NCBI RefSeq assembly: GCF_051020985.1
Contig: NC_135007.1
Span: 6,329,501 to 6,393,500, forward strand
DNA length: 64,000 nt
Origin: Nomia melanderi
Taxonomy: Eukaryota; Arthropoda; Insecta; Hymenoptera; Halictidae
Direction: 5' to 3'
Under the pieces are notes generated by a model that saw only the letters and a program-made list of their open reading frames with translations, did not search any database and was not told the origin of the DNA. Positions 1 to 11,024 of the stretch are shown piece by piece (the first letter of the stretch is position 1; the number at the start of each line of letters is the position of its first letter). The position numbers and the translations under genes are program-made.

Positions 1-494
1 AACATTTCATCAGACTTCAGCAGTTTCATTGTCCATTATCACATTAACTTTTTGCAAACAAATATTTCTGAATTGTGCGTAATAACTATTTTTTGCATGG
101 TTTTTCGAAAACATGGATACCGTCAGAATTTGTGTAGTTTTCTTTTGTGAATTCAAACTTGGTGGCAATATTGCAAAAACCGCTGAAAATACAAACAAAG
201 CATTTGGGGACAATACTGTGAATGAAAGAACAGTGCAACGCTAATTTGCAAAATTTCGTTCTGGTAATGTTTCTTTGCAAAATGAGCTGCGTGGTAAACC
301 GGAAGCAGTAGTTTATAGCGATGTCGTTAGAACTTATTAATTTTAAACGTTCCGAATTTTTCAAAAAAGAAATATATTTATTAGAAACACGTTGGCAGAC
401 ATGTATCGAATCGAGTAGAGAATATTTTGATTGAATAAACGTCTTTTGGATCATTAAATAAAGTTCGATTTTTCCTCAAAATCTGACATTTCAT
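1..494 (-). mobile_element. Mariner-end (TA) nonautonomous element, copy 1, cut by the window edge
   Basis: This stretch matches 17793-18362 and 53687-54252 along its length. Its right end, catttcatattacatgatc at about 487-506, is the shared terminal inverted repeat whose complement begins TTAGGTCGTGTAATATGAAA. The left end lies outside the window. Open frames are short and broken, and the recurring peptide segments between copies (for example LFVFSA and FAILPPS) reflect repeat homology, not a conserved gene. Classed as a mariner-type nonautonomous element from the ends and TA boundary. Confidence 0.65.
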
Positions 495-764
495 ATTACA
501 TGATCTATTAAAACCTTTTTACTATAATATGCTTTTTCGTTCATTGTTCTCGTTGATCTTTTTCCACTAAATCATCAGTTTCGTTACAGAATAAATGAAT
601 ATCACGTGGATAATGCGAACGTCAATCGGTTGCACTTGATTTAACGATCACGGTGAATGTCAGCACTTAAAGTTTAGCTAACGTTCTCGAGCACAATGAA
701 ACCAGAACCGTTCGGAGAATCCACGATTTCGAAATAATTCCAACAATGACCGGCTATTTTCCCG

Positions 765-808
765 TAAAATCTGGCATTTCATATTACACTATTTAATACT
801 AGATGTTT
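765..808 (-). mobile_element. Isolated terminal repeat of the same mariner-end family
   Basis: cccgtaaaatctggcatttc followed by atattacactatttaa and TA repeats the terminal inverted repeat seen at about 470-508, 18335-18362 and 54222-54252. The interior to its left does not match the other copies, so this is a truncated or strongly diverged member. Confidence 0.5.
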
Positions 809-1111
809 CTATAAATTCGTGCCGTTTATTTGTTCACCATATAAAATAAAATTTTATTAAATATAATATTTTTATAACTTCACAACTTGTCGCTCTCGAA
901 TACCTTCTACTGACTGAACTGAAACATAAAAGGTTAGTCATCCAAGTCCTCGTATCGCTCTGCAATTACAAAACGTAACGCGATAAGTATAAATGTGCCA
1001 CGAAGTTAAACAATTTATTTAGTCATTAAAATAAATTACACGAATTTGTTAAAAATGACAATTAATATAGCAAAATATAGTGTGTTACGTATTCCATGAG
1101 ACAATCTAATA

Positions 1112-1312
1112 TTAGGTTCACCGGAAAATTCTGTCTGTGTTTGAATTAACAGAAAATAATACATTTTCAATAGTTATTAATATTTACTCAACAATATAAT
1201 TTCCAACGTTAATAATGACCTCTTCCCAACGTGATGGTAATTTGAGGATTCCATTTCTGTAGAATGAGTCATCGTTTGAAATTCGAATCAAATGGCGATT
1301 GAGGGTTGCTTC
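1112..1312 (-). pseudogene. Decayed mariner transposase, C-terminal end with terminal repeat
   Basis: Read on the minus strand, 1312-1184 encodes a mariner-type C-terminus: FYRNGILKLPSRWEEVI followed by NVGNYIVE and TAA at 1186-1184. The (F/Y)YRxGIxKLPxRW pattern and the G-N/K-Y end are characteristic of mariner transposases, about 345 residues when whole; only about 40 remain. Below the stop lies the element end, TTAGGTTCACCGGAAAATTC at 1112, next to a TA. The upstream side is cut off by a TTAA-type end (complement of ttaaccctttgcactcg, 1313-1330). A dead fragment. Confidence 0.75.
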
Positions 1313-1330
1313 TCGAGTGCAAAGGGTTAA

Positions 1331-2534
1331 TGGAAGTTAAATAAATTGTCTACTCAAATTTTAGTTTAAAGGAGTTTCTCCTTTAAATCGATAGGTAATT
1401 GAATTTCAGAGTTTTTCAGTGAATCATTGAGAATAGCCTAATTGTATGTTAGATTATTCAGAGGCTAGTAATCTGATAAAATAATTACAGAGGTAAAAGC
1501 ATCCGCGATTCTACAAAATGACCAATAAAATTGCCTTGAAAAATTCAAGGTTTAACGTGTACGTGTTGCGTATAATGCAACGTGTTGAACGATTAAATAA
1601 TATTGAAAGCAACAGAGGTGGAAGAGTTCAGCGGTTTGCCATATACAATTCAGGGGTTAGCAGTGAACGCGGTTGCGGTTTCGGTTTTGGTCTCGAAAAA
1701 AGCCGAAAGTAATTTGTACTACGGAATATTTATCATATTCTATACGTTACACGGTGTCCTTAATGAAATATCGTTTCTGCAATGTAAAGAATAACGATAC
1801 AATTCATTAGTGATAATGTCGTTATTCTTCGAAGAAAGTAAAGGTGAATATATTGCCATTATATGTACTCTGATTATTTAAAATTTCAATTCCGTTCGTT
1901 TTCTTCGGATAGGACGCACCATTCGGTTGGAGGAAATGGAACGCTATACCGGAGAGATAAAAATGAGTATAATTACACTTTATCCTGCTATCGATGAAAC
2001 TAAAACTGCCTTAATGGGGCTGCTTCCCACAGGCAGCGTTCGGTTCTTGAGGCAGCAATTTAGATCACAAAAGGAACTTTAGACTTTAAAATGATACTTT
2101 CAGTGGCTGTTTCCGAATCCTTTTATTGCGGCCGGTGGACGTTAAGACTGAAATTTAAATTACAACGGAACGAATTATGAAAAGGGAACCACCGATACGC
2201 CCCGATACTTTTAAATTTTATTCATTGAGAGGAATTTCACGGAGCAATCCTGATTCCACCAGAGTGATATTAAATAATAACTCGACGTATCGAATAAAGT
2301 AATTGGTAAACACACTAATTGGTAGTTATTATAAACAGAACAGGACTAGAAATTTTCCCAGCCACGAACAAAGGTTAATGAAGACAGGAATCTCAATGCA
2401 CTGAAATTTTTGTCTTCTTCTGAAACGTTTACATTTTTCTTAAATACAATATACAAACCTTCAAGTGCACTAATCTTGTTGCATTACGCATATTAGATTG
2501 TTTTGAAATGCATCACTCTATACAAAATTATTAT
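1331..2534. other. No recognisable feature
   Basis: AT-rich sequence with two overlapping short frames near 1518-1794 that share no recognisable motif and have no splice context. I see nothing else supportable. Confidence 0.5.
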
Positions 2535-2645
2535 CAAAAAACAATTAGTGTACATATCTGCGTAAAATAGGTAAAACAAAAATTCTTCGCGCAAGATTTT
2601 GCCAAACCTCTGAATTAATTTACAGCAAAAGTGATTAAAATCAAC
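2535..2645. repeat. Dispersed repeat, copy 1 (partner 23650-23755)
   Basis: acaattagtgtacatatctg, attcttcgcgcaag and ttttgccaaacctctgaatt recur with small differences at 23650-23755. Each copy lies near TTAA elements. Family unknown. Confidence 0.55.
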
Positions 2646-2775
2646 GTGACGTTATTCAATCACGATACACATAGTTCAAATATTCTTTTTCTTCAACGTT
2701 CACACGTGTCCATCGATTCGTTCAATTCGCGAGAGGAATAGAACACGGATGACCGAGAAATTTAAAAGTTTCTTC

Positions 2776-3008
2776 TTAACCCGTTACAATAACGTGTAGA
2801 CTCGCGGTGAAGATTTTAAGTAGAATTTAACAAAAATAAATATTTAAATAATAAATTAAATATTATTCTTCTGTTATCTATTATACTTTATAGCAAGCGT
2901 GGATATAGGATATACCTAGAATTTTTCTCTTTTTCCCAATAAATCATTAATGACAAAGTAGTTGTATCGATCACAGTTGAGATATATTAATTAATCGTAG
3001 AGGGTTAA
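2776..3008 (+). mobile_element. TTAA element, family 1 (CCCTTTGCC ends)
   Basis: 233 bp bounded by TTAA (2776-2779 and 3005-3008), with ends TTAACCCGTTACAATAACGTG and the inverted GAGGGTTAA. It shares the interior (gtgt-agactcgcg, aaattaaatatta, ctttttcccaataaatcatt) with copies at 25126, 28562, 35292, 58543 and 61875, all in the same orientation. No coding capacity. TTAA target choice with CCC ends is piggyBac-like. Confidence 0.7.
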
Positions 3009-3757
3009 GCTGATTTTTTGTTTGCGGTGAATTGCTGATTCAAGGAACTGGAATTCAGCATTAGGAACACGCACGTCAAGCTTGCACTTTAAATTCCTGC
3101 CCCTTGAAAATTAAGCTGCACGACTCGCTAGTGATTTCAAGCGTTATATTCAGTGACGCCACTCTCACCTGCATACTCCGCGTATTAACCCTTCGGCTAC
3201 ACTAGATTTTGATACGTACCGTACGTGGCATACGGCAGAAGGTCAATTGCAACCTACACTGAGAATGCCGGAATTTTGCGTCAGCGCGCATTTATGAGAA
3301 AGTGTATTGAAACAATCAAAACACTGAATTGAAGTGAATTAACCCTTTGTACTCGGGGGCTTCAGAGCAGAGTCATTTAAAATCTGTCATTACAAACTGT
3401 AAAATTGTTTCATTAAATATATCATAACACTTATATTTATAATCGATAAAAGATTATAAAATACATCTATGACTTTTCTTTGTATGCGCGTATTATTTAT
3501 TTATATATTAAATAAAGTCCCAACTGTATATGACATATGACTAACAAAAGATGTAATTATCAAATTAAAATTCACTTACGTCTGATTCAAGTGAGTTTTT
3601 CTGCAATTATTGTCAATAAAATTTTACTGACGCCTATGTCTCAACGTGCATTGAGTGTCTATAGCCGCCAACAGTACACCAAAAGCAAAAGTTTCAAAGC
3701 GCCTGTAGGCGCCAATAGTAGCTAAATGGTAAAGAATATTAAGTCTCAATCTCACAA
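3009..3757. other. Repeat-derived intergenic sequence, TTAACCC motifs
   Basis: TTAACCCTTCGGCTACACTAG at about 3185 and TTAACCCTTTGTACTCGG at about 3339 look like further TTAA-element ends, but I could not pair them into complete elements. No gene seen. Confidence 0.35.
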
Positions 3758-4245
3758 GGAAAGTTATCGAACTCGGAAATTCAAAAAATTATGAAACTTT
3801 GTTTGTAAGTAGAGTAAGTCAAGCCTAATATATTAAAATTTTTTTTCGTGCCGAATTTCACTTTGAAAGGGTGAAACTATCCCTTGAGAAATGCAAATTT
3901 TTCTTTCCCGTGGATTATCTTGAGAACGGTGAGAGATAGCAAAAAAAGTTTAAACAAAAAATTCATTGTTCGTTCACGTCTATAAAATTGCAAAATACAG
4001 TTTCATAGACGTAAAAGAACAATGTATCTTTTGTATAAACTTTTTTCCGCTATCTCTCGCCGTTCTCAAGATAATCCACAGGAAAGAAAAGTCTGGATTT
4101 TTTCAAGGGGTGGTTTTTTCATCTCTTAAAAATGAAATTTGCCACGAAAAAAAAATTGTAATGTACTAGGCTTGACTTACTTTACTTGCACACAAAGTCT
4201 CATCTTTTTTTATGGGTTCGATAACTTCCCTTTTCGGTCGCAATA
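3758..4245. repeat. Long foldback: inverted repeat with arms of about 230 bp
   Basis: The left arm (about 3758-3985) and the right arm (about 4005-4245) are inverted copies. Matched blocks include gttatcgaactc / gggttcgataac, gtaagtcaagccta / taggcttgacttac, tggattatcttgagaacgg / ccgttctcaagataatcca and cattgttc-ttacgtcta. The loop is only about 20 bp (around 3985-4005). No protein is encoded in an arm. Likely a foldback or MITE-like element. If transcribed it would form long double-stranded RNA. Confidence 0.8.
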
Positions 4246-4499
4246 TAAAATATTCAAGCGTATTATTTTTTTATTATGATACGACATCAAGTAATTTTCT
4301 TTGTAATTGAAATCATTATAAATCCCAGTGAAGAACAGAACGCAACGAGTTTATCGTTAAGGACGGAGAAGGTTAATTTCGCGAGATTCTCTACAACCGG
4401 TATGTTAAGCGGATATGAATCCTCATCAGAAACACAGAAAGAAGGAAATTTAAATATTTCAATTTTCCGCGTCCCCCCTCGTTTATTTTGAGTTTCAAG

Positions 4500-7400
4500 C
4501 TCGTCCGCTTTCCATTAAACGGTTTCATACGGTTTCCGCTTAATTTCGAACGATCCCGTATCTGCTAGAGACTGAAAGAAAGCCAGTCGCAGGAGCAAAT
4601 TAGAGATAAGCGGCGGGATGGGGCTGTTATTGTTACGTCGGCGTTCTTTCGACGGTGTTGCGTCGCCTTTTGTGCCGCGCAAATTATCATCTCGGCCACC
4701 AGGCAGACAATATCGCTGCAGACTTTACTCTAGAACTTTATCTTCGTTGATAACGGGCCCACGGTTATGCACACCCCTTCTCGTTCTCCGTTTTCACCTT
4801 CTTGGCGTCGGATTCCATTTGCCGCGAACAGCCGCTTTAAGCGAAGAAGCGAGAAAGACTCGTCCGAGCATGAAATCGATGTTATGTCCGAAAATACTTG
4901 CCGCCATGCCACCTCGGACGACGAGCTCTGCCCGACATCGCCGTTTTAACACTTTCACTGGCAAGTAAACACTCATCGAAACTCCTACGCAGTCGAAACA
5001 GCTTTTTCAGCCTCTTGCAGTAAAAGGACGAGTATAGTTTGTCATTAGTTTTTCATGCCAAGCCGTATAACGGTGAGCTACACTCGTCATGCGACTAAAG
5101 TTACGAGTAACATGTTCTTACATGCACAACATTTGTGCAATTCCTAATTGAGAATAAACTGGCGTAATAGTTAGCAGTGTCTTGCTAGATGAACGGACAG
5201 CAATTTTTTTAAGAATAGGAGGTAAGATGTAGATTAAATGTATATAAATCTAATGGCAGTGAAATTGATTGTTTCACTGTTGCTCTTATTTCCCTTGTTT
5301 AAATTGAGAAGCCAAAATATAATTTGTTAGTTAGTAATTTGCTATGAGAATTCCGCTTAGATTGGTCCTCTGCGAAATATCTTGCAATGTGTCTCACAAC
5401 CTCTTAGAACTCATAGAATATTCTATACTTATGCTCTATATCTTTGTGTCTTATAATTTAATATTAATTTATTCTACACTATACTTCTAGTTTGTAGTAA
5501 GAAATGTATCAATCTGTAAAAAAAATGCCTAGACAAAAATGCGCAGTTTAGTAAATATTTCCAAATGTACCAACGTTTAGAATCTTCGACAATGTTGCCG
5601 CAAACTTGCGTCAATTTCACGTGAAACGATAGAAACTAATAATAGCGGGGAAATAGGTCATACAGTGCACAAGCGGAATTTATTCCTGAAACATGTTCGC
5701 GATGGTGGAATCAGACAACGCTCGAGGAATCTGCGGACGTAACGACGCGGTCGAGACGGTGCGCCTGTGAATCCTCTAAGTATTATTAGCCGCACAGACT
5801 TTCCGGCGATAGTATAATCGTAATGAAAATAGATTTATATGTCCATTAGCGCGCCGACAAGTTCACCGGGCCGTTTCAATTTATATAAGGTGAACGAGGA
5901 ACATCTGACGCTTTCCATTATTCATCAAAGTCGCGGCTAAAATAGTTGTCCGCGTGAACGTTTCCACCGTTATTGCGGCCGAGTTTTCCATTAACACGCC
6001 ATCGTTCCTGATTTATCAGCGGCGAAAGCGCGTCCGTTGCTGCGAGCATGGATACAACGGGGTGACAGTGCATCGTAGATAGGCAATTTCGATGCCAGTG
6101 GACACCTTAAAATATTCTTGCGCACACGGTGAAAGATACGCATCCAGGATTTATTCGCGATCATCAGCGCACCTTTACGTCAAGCTAGGTCGCCTGACAC
6201 TTGGCTGAGACGTTCTACTTACGCCGGTATACCGATAACGATAACTTATATACCTACTTACTTACTTTAAATGTAAATTACAGGCAACGAGTTGCGCAAC
6301 TTATTCGGAAGGAAAATCAATTCTACTGCTGAGCGATTCTGTTACTGTGCACACAATAACGTTAGAAGTACCTCCTGAATGCTTGACAGGAATTTTGGAT
6401 ATTGTACGGTTGATTTAACTAATGAGAGCCTTGGAAATATCATTGACTTTAGAGTCTCGGATATTAGAAATAAATAGGTTACTTGTGGTGGGTTTGTGGT
6501 ATTTATAGTTTACTCGTAATCTCAAAGAATTATAATAAAATGATTTATTAGGCTTCATGAAATTTGTATATCCTCCGGAACACGATAAAGCCTTCAATGG
6601 AAGTATTCCATAAAAATCTACATACTCATAAACATCTATAGCTCAACGATAAAAAACGATTCCTATCTTGGATTGCGAAACAGATTCTTACTGATATGAG
6701 GGGACGGGCGAAGAGAGGGTCGTTTCCCGGCAACACTTTCAAAGGGGCTTGAAAAAGCGAACGAGCCACTTGCGAATTACGATTACGAGGCAGATGAAAA
6801 GGTTTCCAGAACGCAAAGCGGAGCCGCGTGTCGGCTTTGAGAATCGGCGTTCGGGGTGGGACCAGAGGCAGCGTTCGGCGGCGCGGGGTTAATAATTGGC
6901 CCCAGAAACTTGGACGTTAAACGTTGCGCATCGGAGTGCTGTTAAATCGCCGAGGCGATGTAGTAATTGCCGCGCCCCTCTGTGGCACGCTTCGAGCATT
7001 TAGGAATACGGGACCGCTGCGATACAAGCGATGAAATTATTCAAACTTCGATTGTTACTCTCCCTTTAATGGTTGAGAAGTTGTAATAATTCACATTTAA
7101 AATATTTTGTAGCTTTCGAAAAGCTTTGAGGATGAATACTCGACTGGTTCATTCTTCGTATAATTCCGTTGCCTCTCTTCATTGTTTTTTTTTCAGGGAA
7201 GAACATGCAAATGAATGTCGGTGGCTTTTAGACGGTCTGTTTTTCGAAATCTACACAAGAAAATAAGTCGAAAACGAAGAAGGAAGTTTTCTCATAGGAA
7301 ACTTCGTTGTCGAGGTAATCAAGTTTGAAAGTTTGCGCAACACGCACGTGTTAGGGTTTATAAGTAGAGACAGTGAGTCATTAGCAGACACGACAGTAGA

Positions 7401-7577
7401 TTCTTGTTCGTTAGCACGGGTGTTTGACGAGATTTCAAGCTTGATTATTTTGGAAACGAAGGATCGCATAGAAAAAGTTTAGTCTGTATTTTTGATTTAT
7501 TATTTAATCATCTTTTTAATATTGTTTTAGTAGTTAAGGTTAACGAACTACATATGTAAACGGACAGAAATAATATC
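4500..7577. other. No gene recognised; GC-richer pockets with chance frames
   Basis: 4560-4980 carries four mutually overlapping frames on both strands, none with splice context or a family motif. 5680-6240 and 6680-7020 are GC-richer, possibly old regulatory or exapted DNA. Nothing supportable as a gene. Confidence 0.4.
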
Positions 7578-7833
7578 TTCTTGTTTTTTCTCCTTTTCTA
7601 AGTCATGATTATGTACTACATTATTAGAATACTAAAATATTTAGCCACAATTTCTTACGATAATAATGTTAATTTTAAATAATATGACTTTCCATAATGC
7701 TAAGATATTTTTTTACTTTCTTTCCTTCTCTAAACCAGGATTGCTATTATATTATCAAAGTACTAAAATATGCAACCATAATTGCTTACAATAATAATGC
7801 TAATTTTAAATAATATGACTTTCCACAGTGTTA
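7578..7833 (+). repeat. Tandem duplication, about 128 bp x 2
   Basis: The second unit (about 7707-7833) repeats the first (about 7578-7704), including taattttaaataatatgac followed by tttccan, agtactaaaatat and ttacnataataatg. The divergence between units suggests an old event. Confidence 0.7.
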
Positions 7834-9445
7834 AAATGAATTTCGGCGTGTAATAAGGTGCAATAAGCTTAAAATGAAACGTGGAAGAGATGACCAACTC
7901 CGGTATAAGTAATATTACTTTTTACGGTTAGTGACCGTTAGCCACGATGTCTCCTGACGTTCCGCGGCACGAAATGCATTTCGGGTCAGCGGTGCAACAG
8001 CGTAACGGAAAACAACAGACGGAAATAATTTCGCAAAGTTGTCAACGTCAGTCGATAAGCGGCTCTTTTCAAATGCATGAGATTGAAATTGAAAATATGT
8101 AGATTCCGTGCTCCCCGTTATAGACATATTCATACAAAATGCAAACTGCGATGTACACTCAACTCGTTATTGATCAAATTGCCTGGAAATTGTCGGGAAC
8201 CATGGTAAATGGTACATTAGTTATTCAGCACCCTTTCGCGCGTCAAGTGTAATCTCTTACAATCAGCGGAGTCCACTTTTTCCTTCATTTTTCGGTAGAA
8301 CGATTAATTGCTGTCAAGCCGTCACCCCCTTTTACCGAAAACTGTTCGACGTTTTTATTATTCAAGACTCAACAACTTCAACAAAAATATTAAGCGTCTA
8401 TTATATCTTTATAAACAGAAAATCACTCAGTCTAAAAAATATTTATTTTGCAGCATTTATGAGATCATTAAAAAAAACTTTCCAATATTCTTCTTATGAA
8501 ATAATTATACCTATATCTACTACCTATAGCTCTCAAAATTGAAAACGTCGAGAACATTTGAAAACCAAGATTGAAAAATCAACAGAAACCTATTCTCCAC
8601 GAAGAACTGACGAATCAAGCAGTACGATCAAACATTCCCTTACAAGACTTCACTCTCAAAATTAATCAACCTGAAAACTCCGGAAAACACGGATCGTTTA
8701 CCAGAAGCAGAAATAGCTAGTTACGAACAGTCATTGAATTTCTATTCAACAGCACTCGTGTCGGATCAATTTCCAGAAGCAATTATCTCGGAAACAATAT
8801 CTCAAACGAAACGAAAAACAACTGTATTCCACATCTTAAATCACTTTCTCGAGTCACGGTACCCGAATAAGAACAAACTTCGCCCCATTATGCGAACGTC
8901 GGGGTTCGATTACTCGGGATAACCGAGTGTCTACCGGCGGTATCCGTATTTCACGAAATACCTTATATTTTGCGCCGGTGATTTACTGGCAACGTACCCA
9001 GCGCGGCGCCCTTTGAAAATTTCGTTGTCCATCTTCGGCCGCGCTGATACACGCGTGACAGATTACAGACGTGCCCCCGACGCCCTGTTATAAGCGTCGC
9101 GAGCGCAGAATTATTGCTCCCTAAGATTCCGTGTAATACAATGAAATTTATGATTCGATGATTTATTCACTCGTATATTGCAACGACGTCGGACGACGCG
9201 ACGGTCCGGCTGGCCGGTTAGTTATCGGCTTGCGGGCCCCAGCATCAATCGTCAGACCGAGCATTCAATTACGGAATATTTACCAGCGTATTATTGGCTG
9301 TCGCTGGAATAAAAGGGAAAAGGGTGCATCCCGACGCAATTTCTCTGCACCGAAGGCTTGATATATATATTTTTCATCGGTAATTTATAACTTTATAACA
9401 TAGTTGGGGCACGAGTGATTAATGGCTGCTTCGGCATGTTCGACA
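7834..9445. other. No gene recognised
   Basis: AT-rich with a GC-richer pocket at 8900-9330 holding one 67-codon chance frame. No repeat pairs or splice context noted. Confidence 0.4.
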
Positions 9446-9461
9446 GGGGGGGGGGGGGGGG
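9446..9461 (+). repeat. G16 homopolymer
   Basis: Sixteen consecutive G residues in otherwise AT-rich DNA; able to form G-quadruplexes and prone to assembly error. Confidence 0.95.
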
Positions 9462-9809
9462 AGAACGCGTGAGACTGCCGGATGAATAAGTTTCTTTGTT
9501 CAGAGGAGAGTGTAGGTTTGCTTTATTATCTTGTTTTGGTTTTTTGTTTGATCATCGATCGCGAATTAATTGTTTGGACGTTTTGGGAATTGGGTTATTT
9601 TATGAGAGTGATTGGGGTGGGATAAATAAGTATTTTGTTAATTATTGGTTTTGTTTAGGTGTTTCGAATAGTTTCTGTGATTTTTTGAGATTCTATTTAA
9701 AATTGAAATTGAATTGAACGAAATTTTAATTTAGAAAATGCTTAATTTTTGTTGATTTAGAAATTATTCTTTTATGTATTGTGTTGTTTCTGGTTTTTCG
9801 TTGTTTCAG

Positions 9810-9898
9810 GCGAGATATCTGTATTTTTCTGTGAGTTTACACGGAAAACTGAGAGGAAAGTAAAGTTTGCGGGTTTACGAAAGTTCAGCAGAAGATGG
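9810..9898 (+). other. Candidate small plus-strand exon ending in ATGG/GTAAGA
   Basis: A good pyrimidine tract and acceptor (ttcgttgtttcag) precede 89 nt that end with GAAGATGG/GTAAGAG, a strong donor with an ATG at 9895-9897 directly before it. This is the layout of a 5' UTR exon whose start codon sits at the splice junction. No upstream or downstream partner exon was found on the plus strand, so it may be a coincidence in AT-rich DNA. Confidence 0.15.
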
Positions 9899-10934
9899 GT
9901 AAGAGATCTGGCACAGTAAACAGGGGGCACAAGTGTCCCCGTTTTCACAGCGTTCGATTTCCGGATCGTTACCAGCCGTGAGAAGTTTTGCGTACGCATA
10001 ATCTGCATTTCGATATATTTCCCGCAATTCTGTTCTGTCAAAGCCACAACCGCTTCTACCCACTCATATTCCCACCCTTAAATATAATGTACCTCTCCGT
10101 CCTGTTCCTATAGAATACAAACTGAAGTTCTATGCTGCTGTGATAAATGATCATCGAATTCCACATTTGACGCTATTATATTTCCAATTTCATTTAAATA
10201 TCTGAACGTTGATGATTATTTCAATCATCGCAAAATGTTGAAATTGCAAACCATTTTACATTTTAGAACTTGGAGGATATTTCAACAAACAACTTCAATC
10301 GAATGATTCGGCAGATAAGTATTAATAAAAAATAATAACCAATAATAGTGAATAATTTTTTTTAAATACTTTCTCTTAAAAGTAAAAGTGCTTGTTCAAC
10401 CCATTACTCAGAAACATCTCATTTAAATTAACATTACAATAATGAAACATATTACATTATTTAAAAAAACATTGACCTCTAAATTTCAATGGCCACAATC
10501 ACATCCAATAAATCCTTTCCCATTTTCCCATTCGAAAGAAGTATTCACGCTTAGAAATCCGGTAGCATTAGAAAAATCGCCGGAGATATTTTCGGTTGCT
10601 CTCTTAGCTGACTCACCCCGCACGCGAGAAATCTGCCGCGCAACACGCAACGGTAAAGGTATCCGTGCTCGTATAAACAAGGAGGCTGAAGTGGAAACAC
10701 GTCAGTTCGAAAAGGGAGATAGGAATGAGAGAAGGAAAAAATGGTGAACAGGAAATAAAGTTACATGATCTAGACGCGATCGCGTCTTCGGCAATAAAGC
10801 TCCCTCTATTGGAAACAGATTACCGGGGGAAAAATTGAAGATGGATTGCATGCGGATTCGTTGGAAGGGAAAGAAGAATAGGACTGTCGCCACATTCGTT
10901 TTAACCGGCGCACGATGCTCGCCGCGTGAAACGG

Positions 10935-10938
<4 letters not shown>
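9899..10938. other. No gene recognised
   Basis: Mixed composition. A frame at 10442-10747 is overlapped by an antisense frame at 10486-10680, with no recognisable motif in either. Confidence 0.4.
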
Positions 10939-10989
<51 letters not shown>

Positions 10990-11024
10990 GAGAAAGAAAG
11001 AACGAGAGAAAGAAAGAAAGAAAG
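10939..11024 (+). repeat. (GAAA)n microsatellite with purine-rich continuation
   Basis: About 20 GAAA units with a few GAGA or ACGA interruptions. The purine run continues more loosely to about 11068. It produces Lys/Glu/Arg-only frames on the plus strand and Phe/Leu/Ser-only frames on the minus strand, none of them real. Confidence 0.95.

Noticed and set aside
10..454. Minus-strand frames resembling those at 17940-18350 and 53846-54108
   Set aside because: The similarity is repeat homology; frames are broken differently in each copy.
4618..4968. 116-codon plus frame with three overlapping rivals
   Set aside because: Four frames on both strands in a GC-richer pocket compete, with no family motif or splice context.
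8895..8930. GGGGTTCGATTAC, resembling a tRNA T-loop
   Set aside because: No pairing T-stem, anticodon arm or acceptor stem surrounds it.
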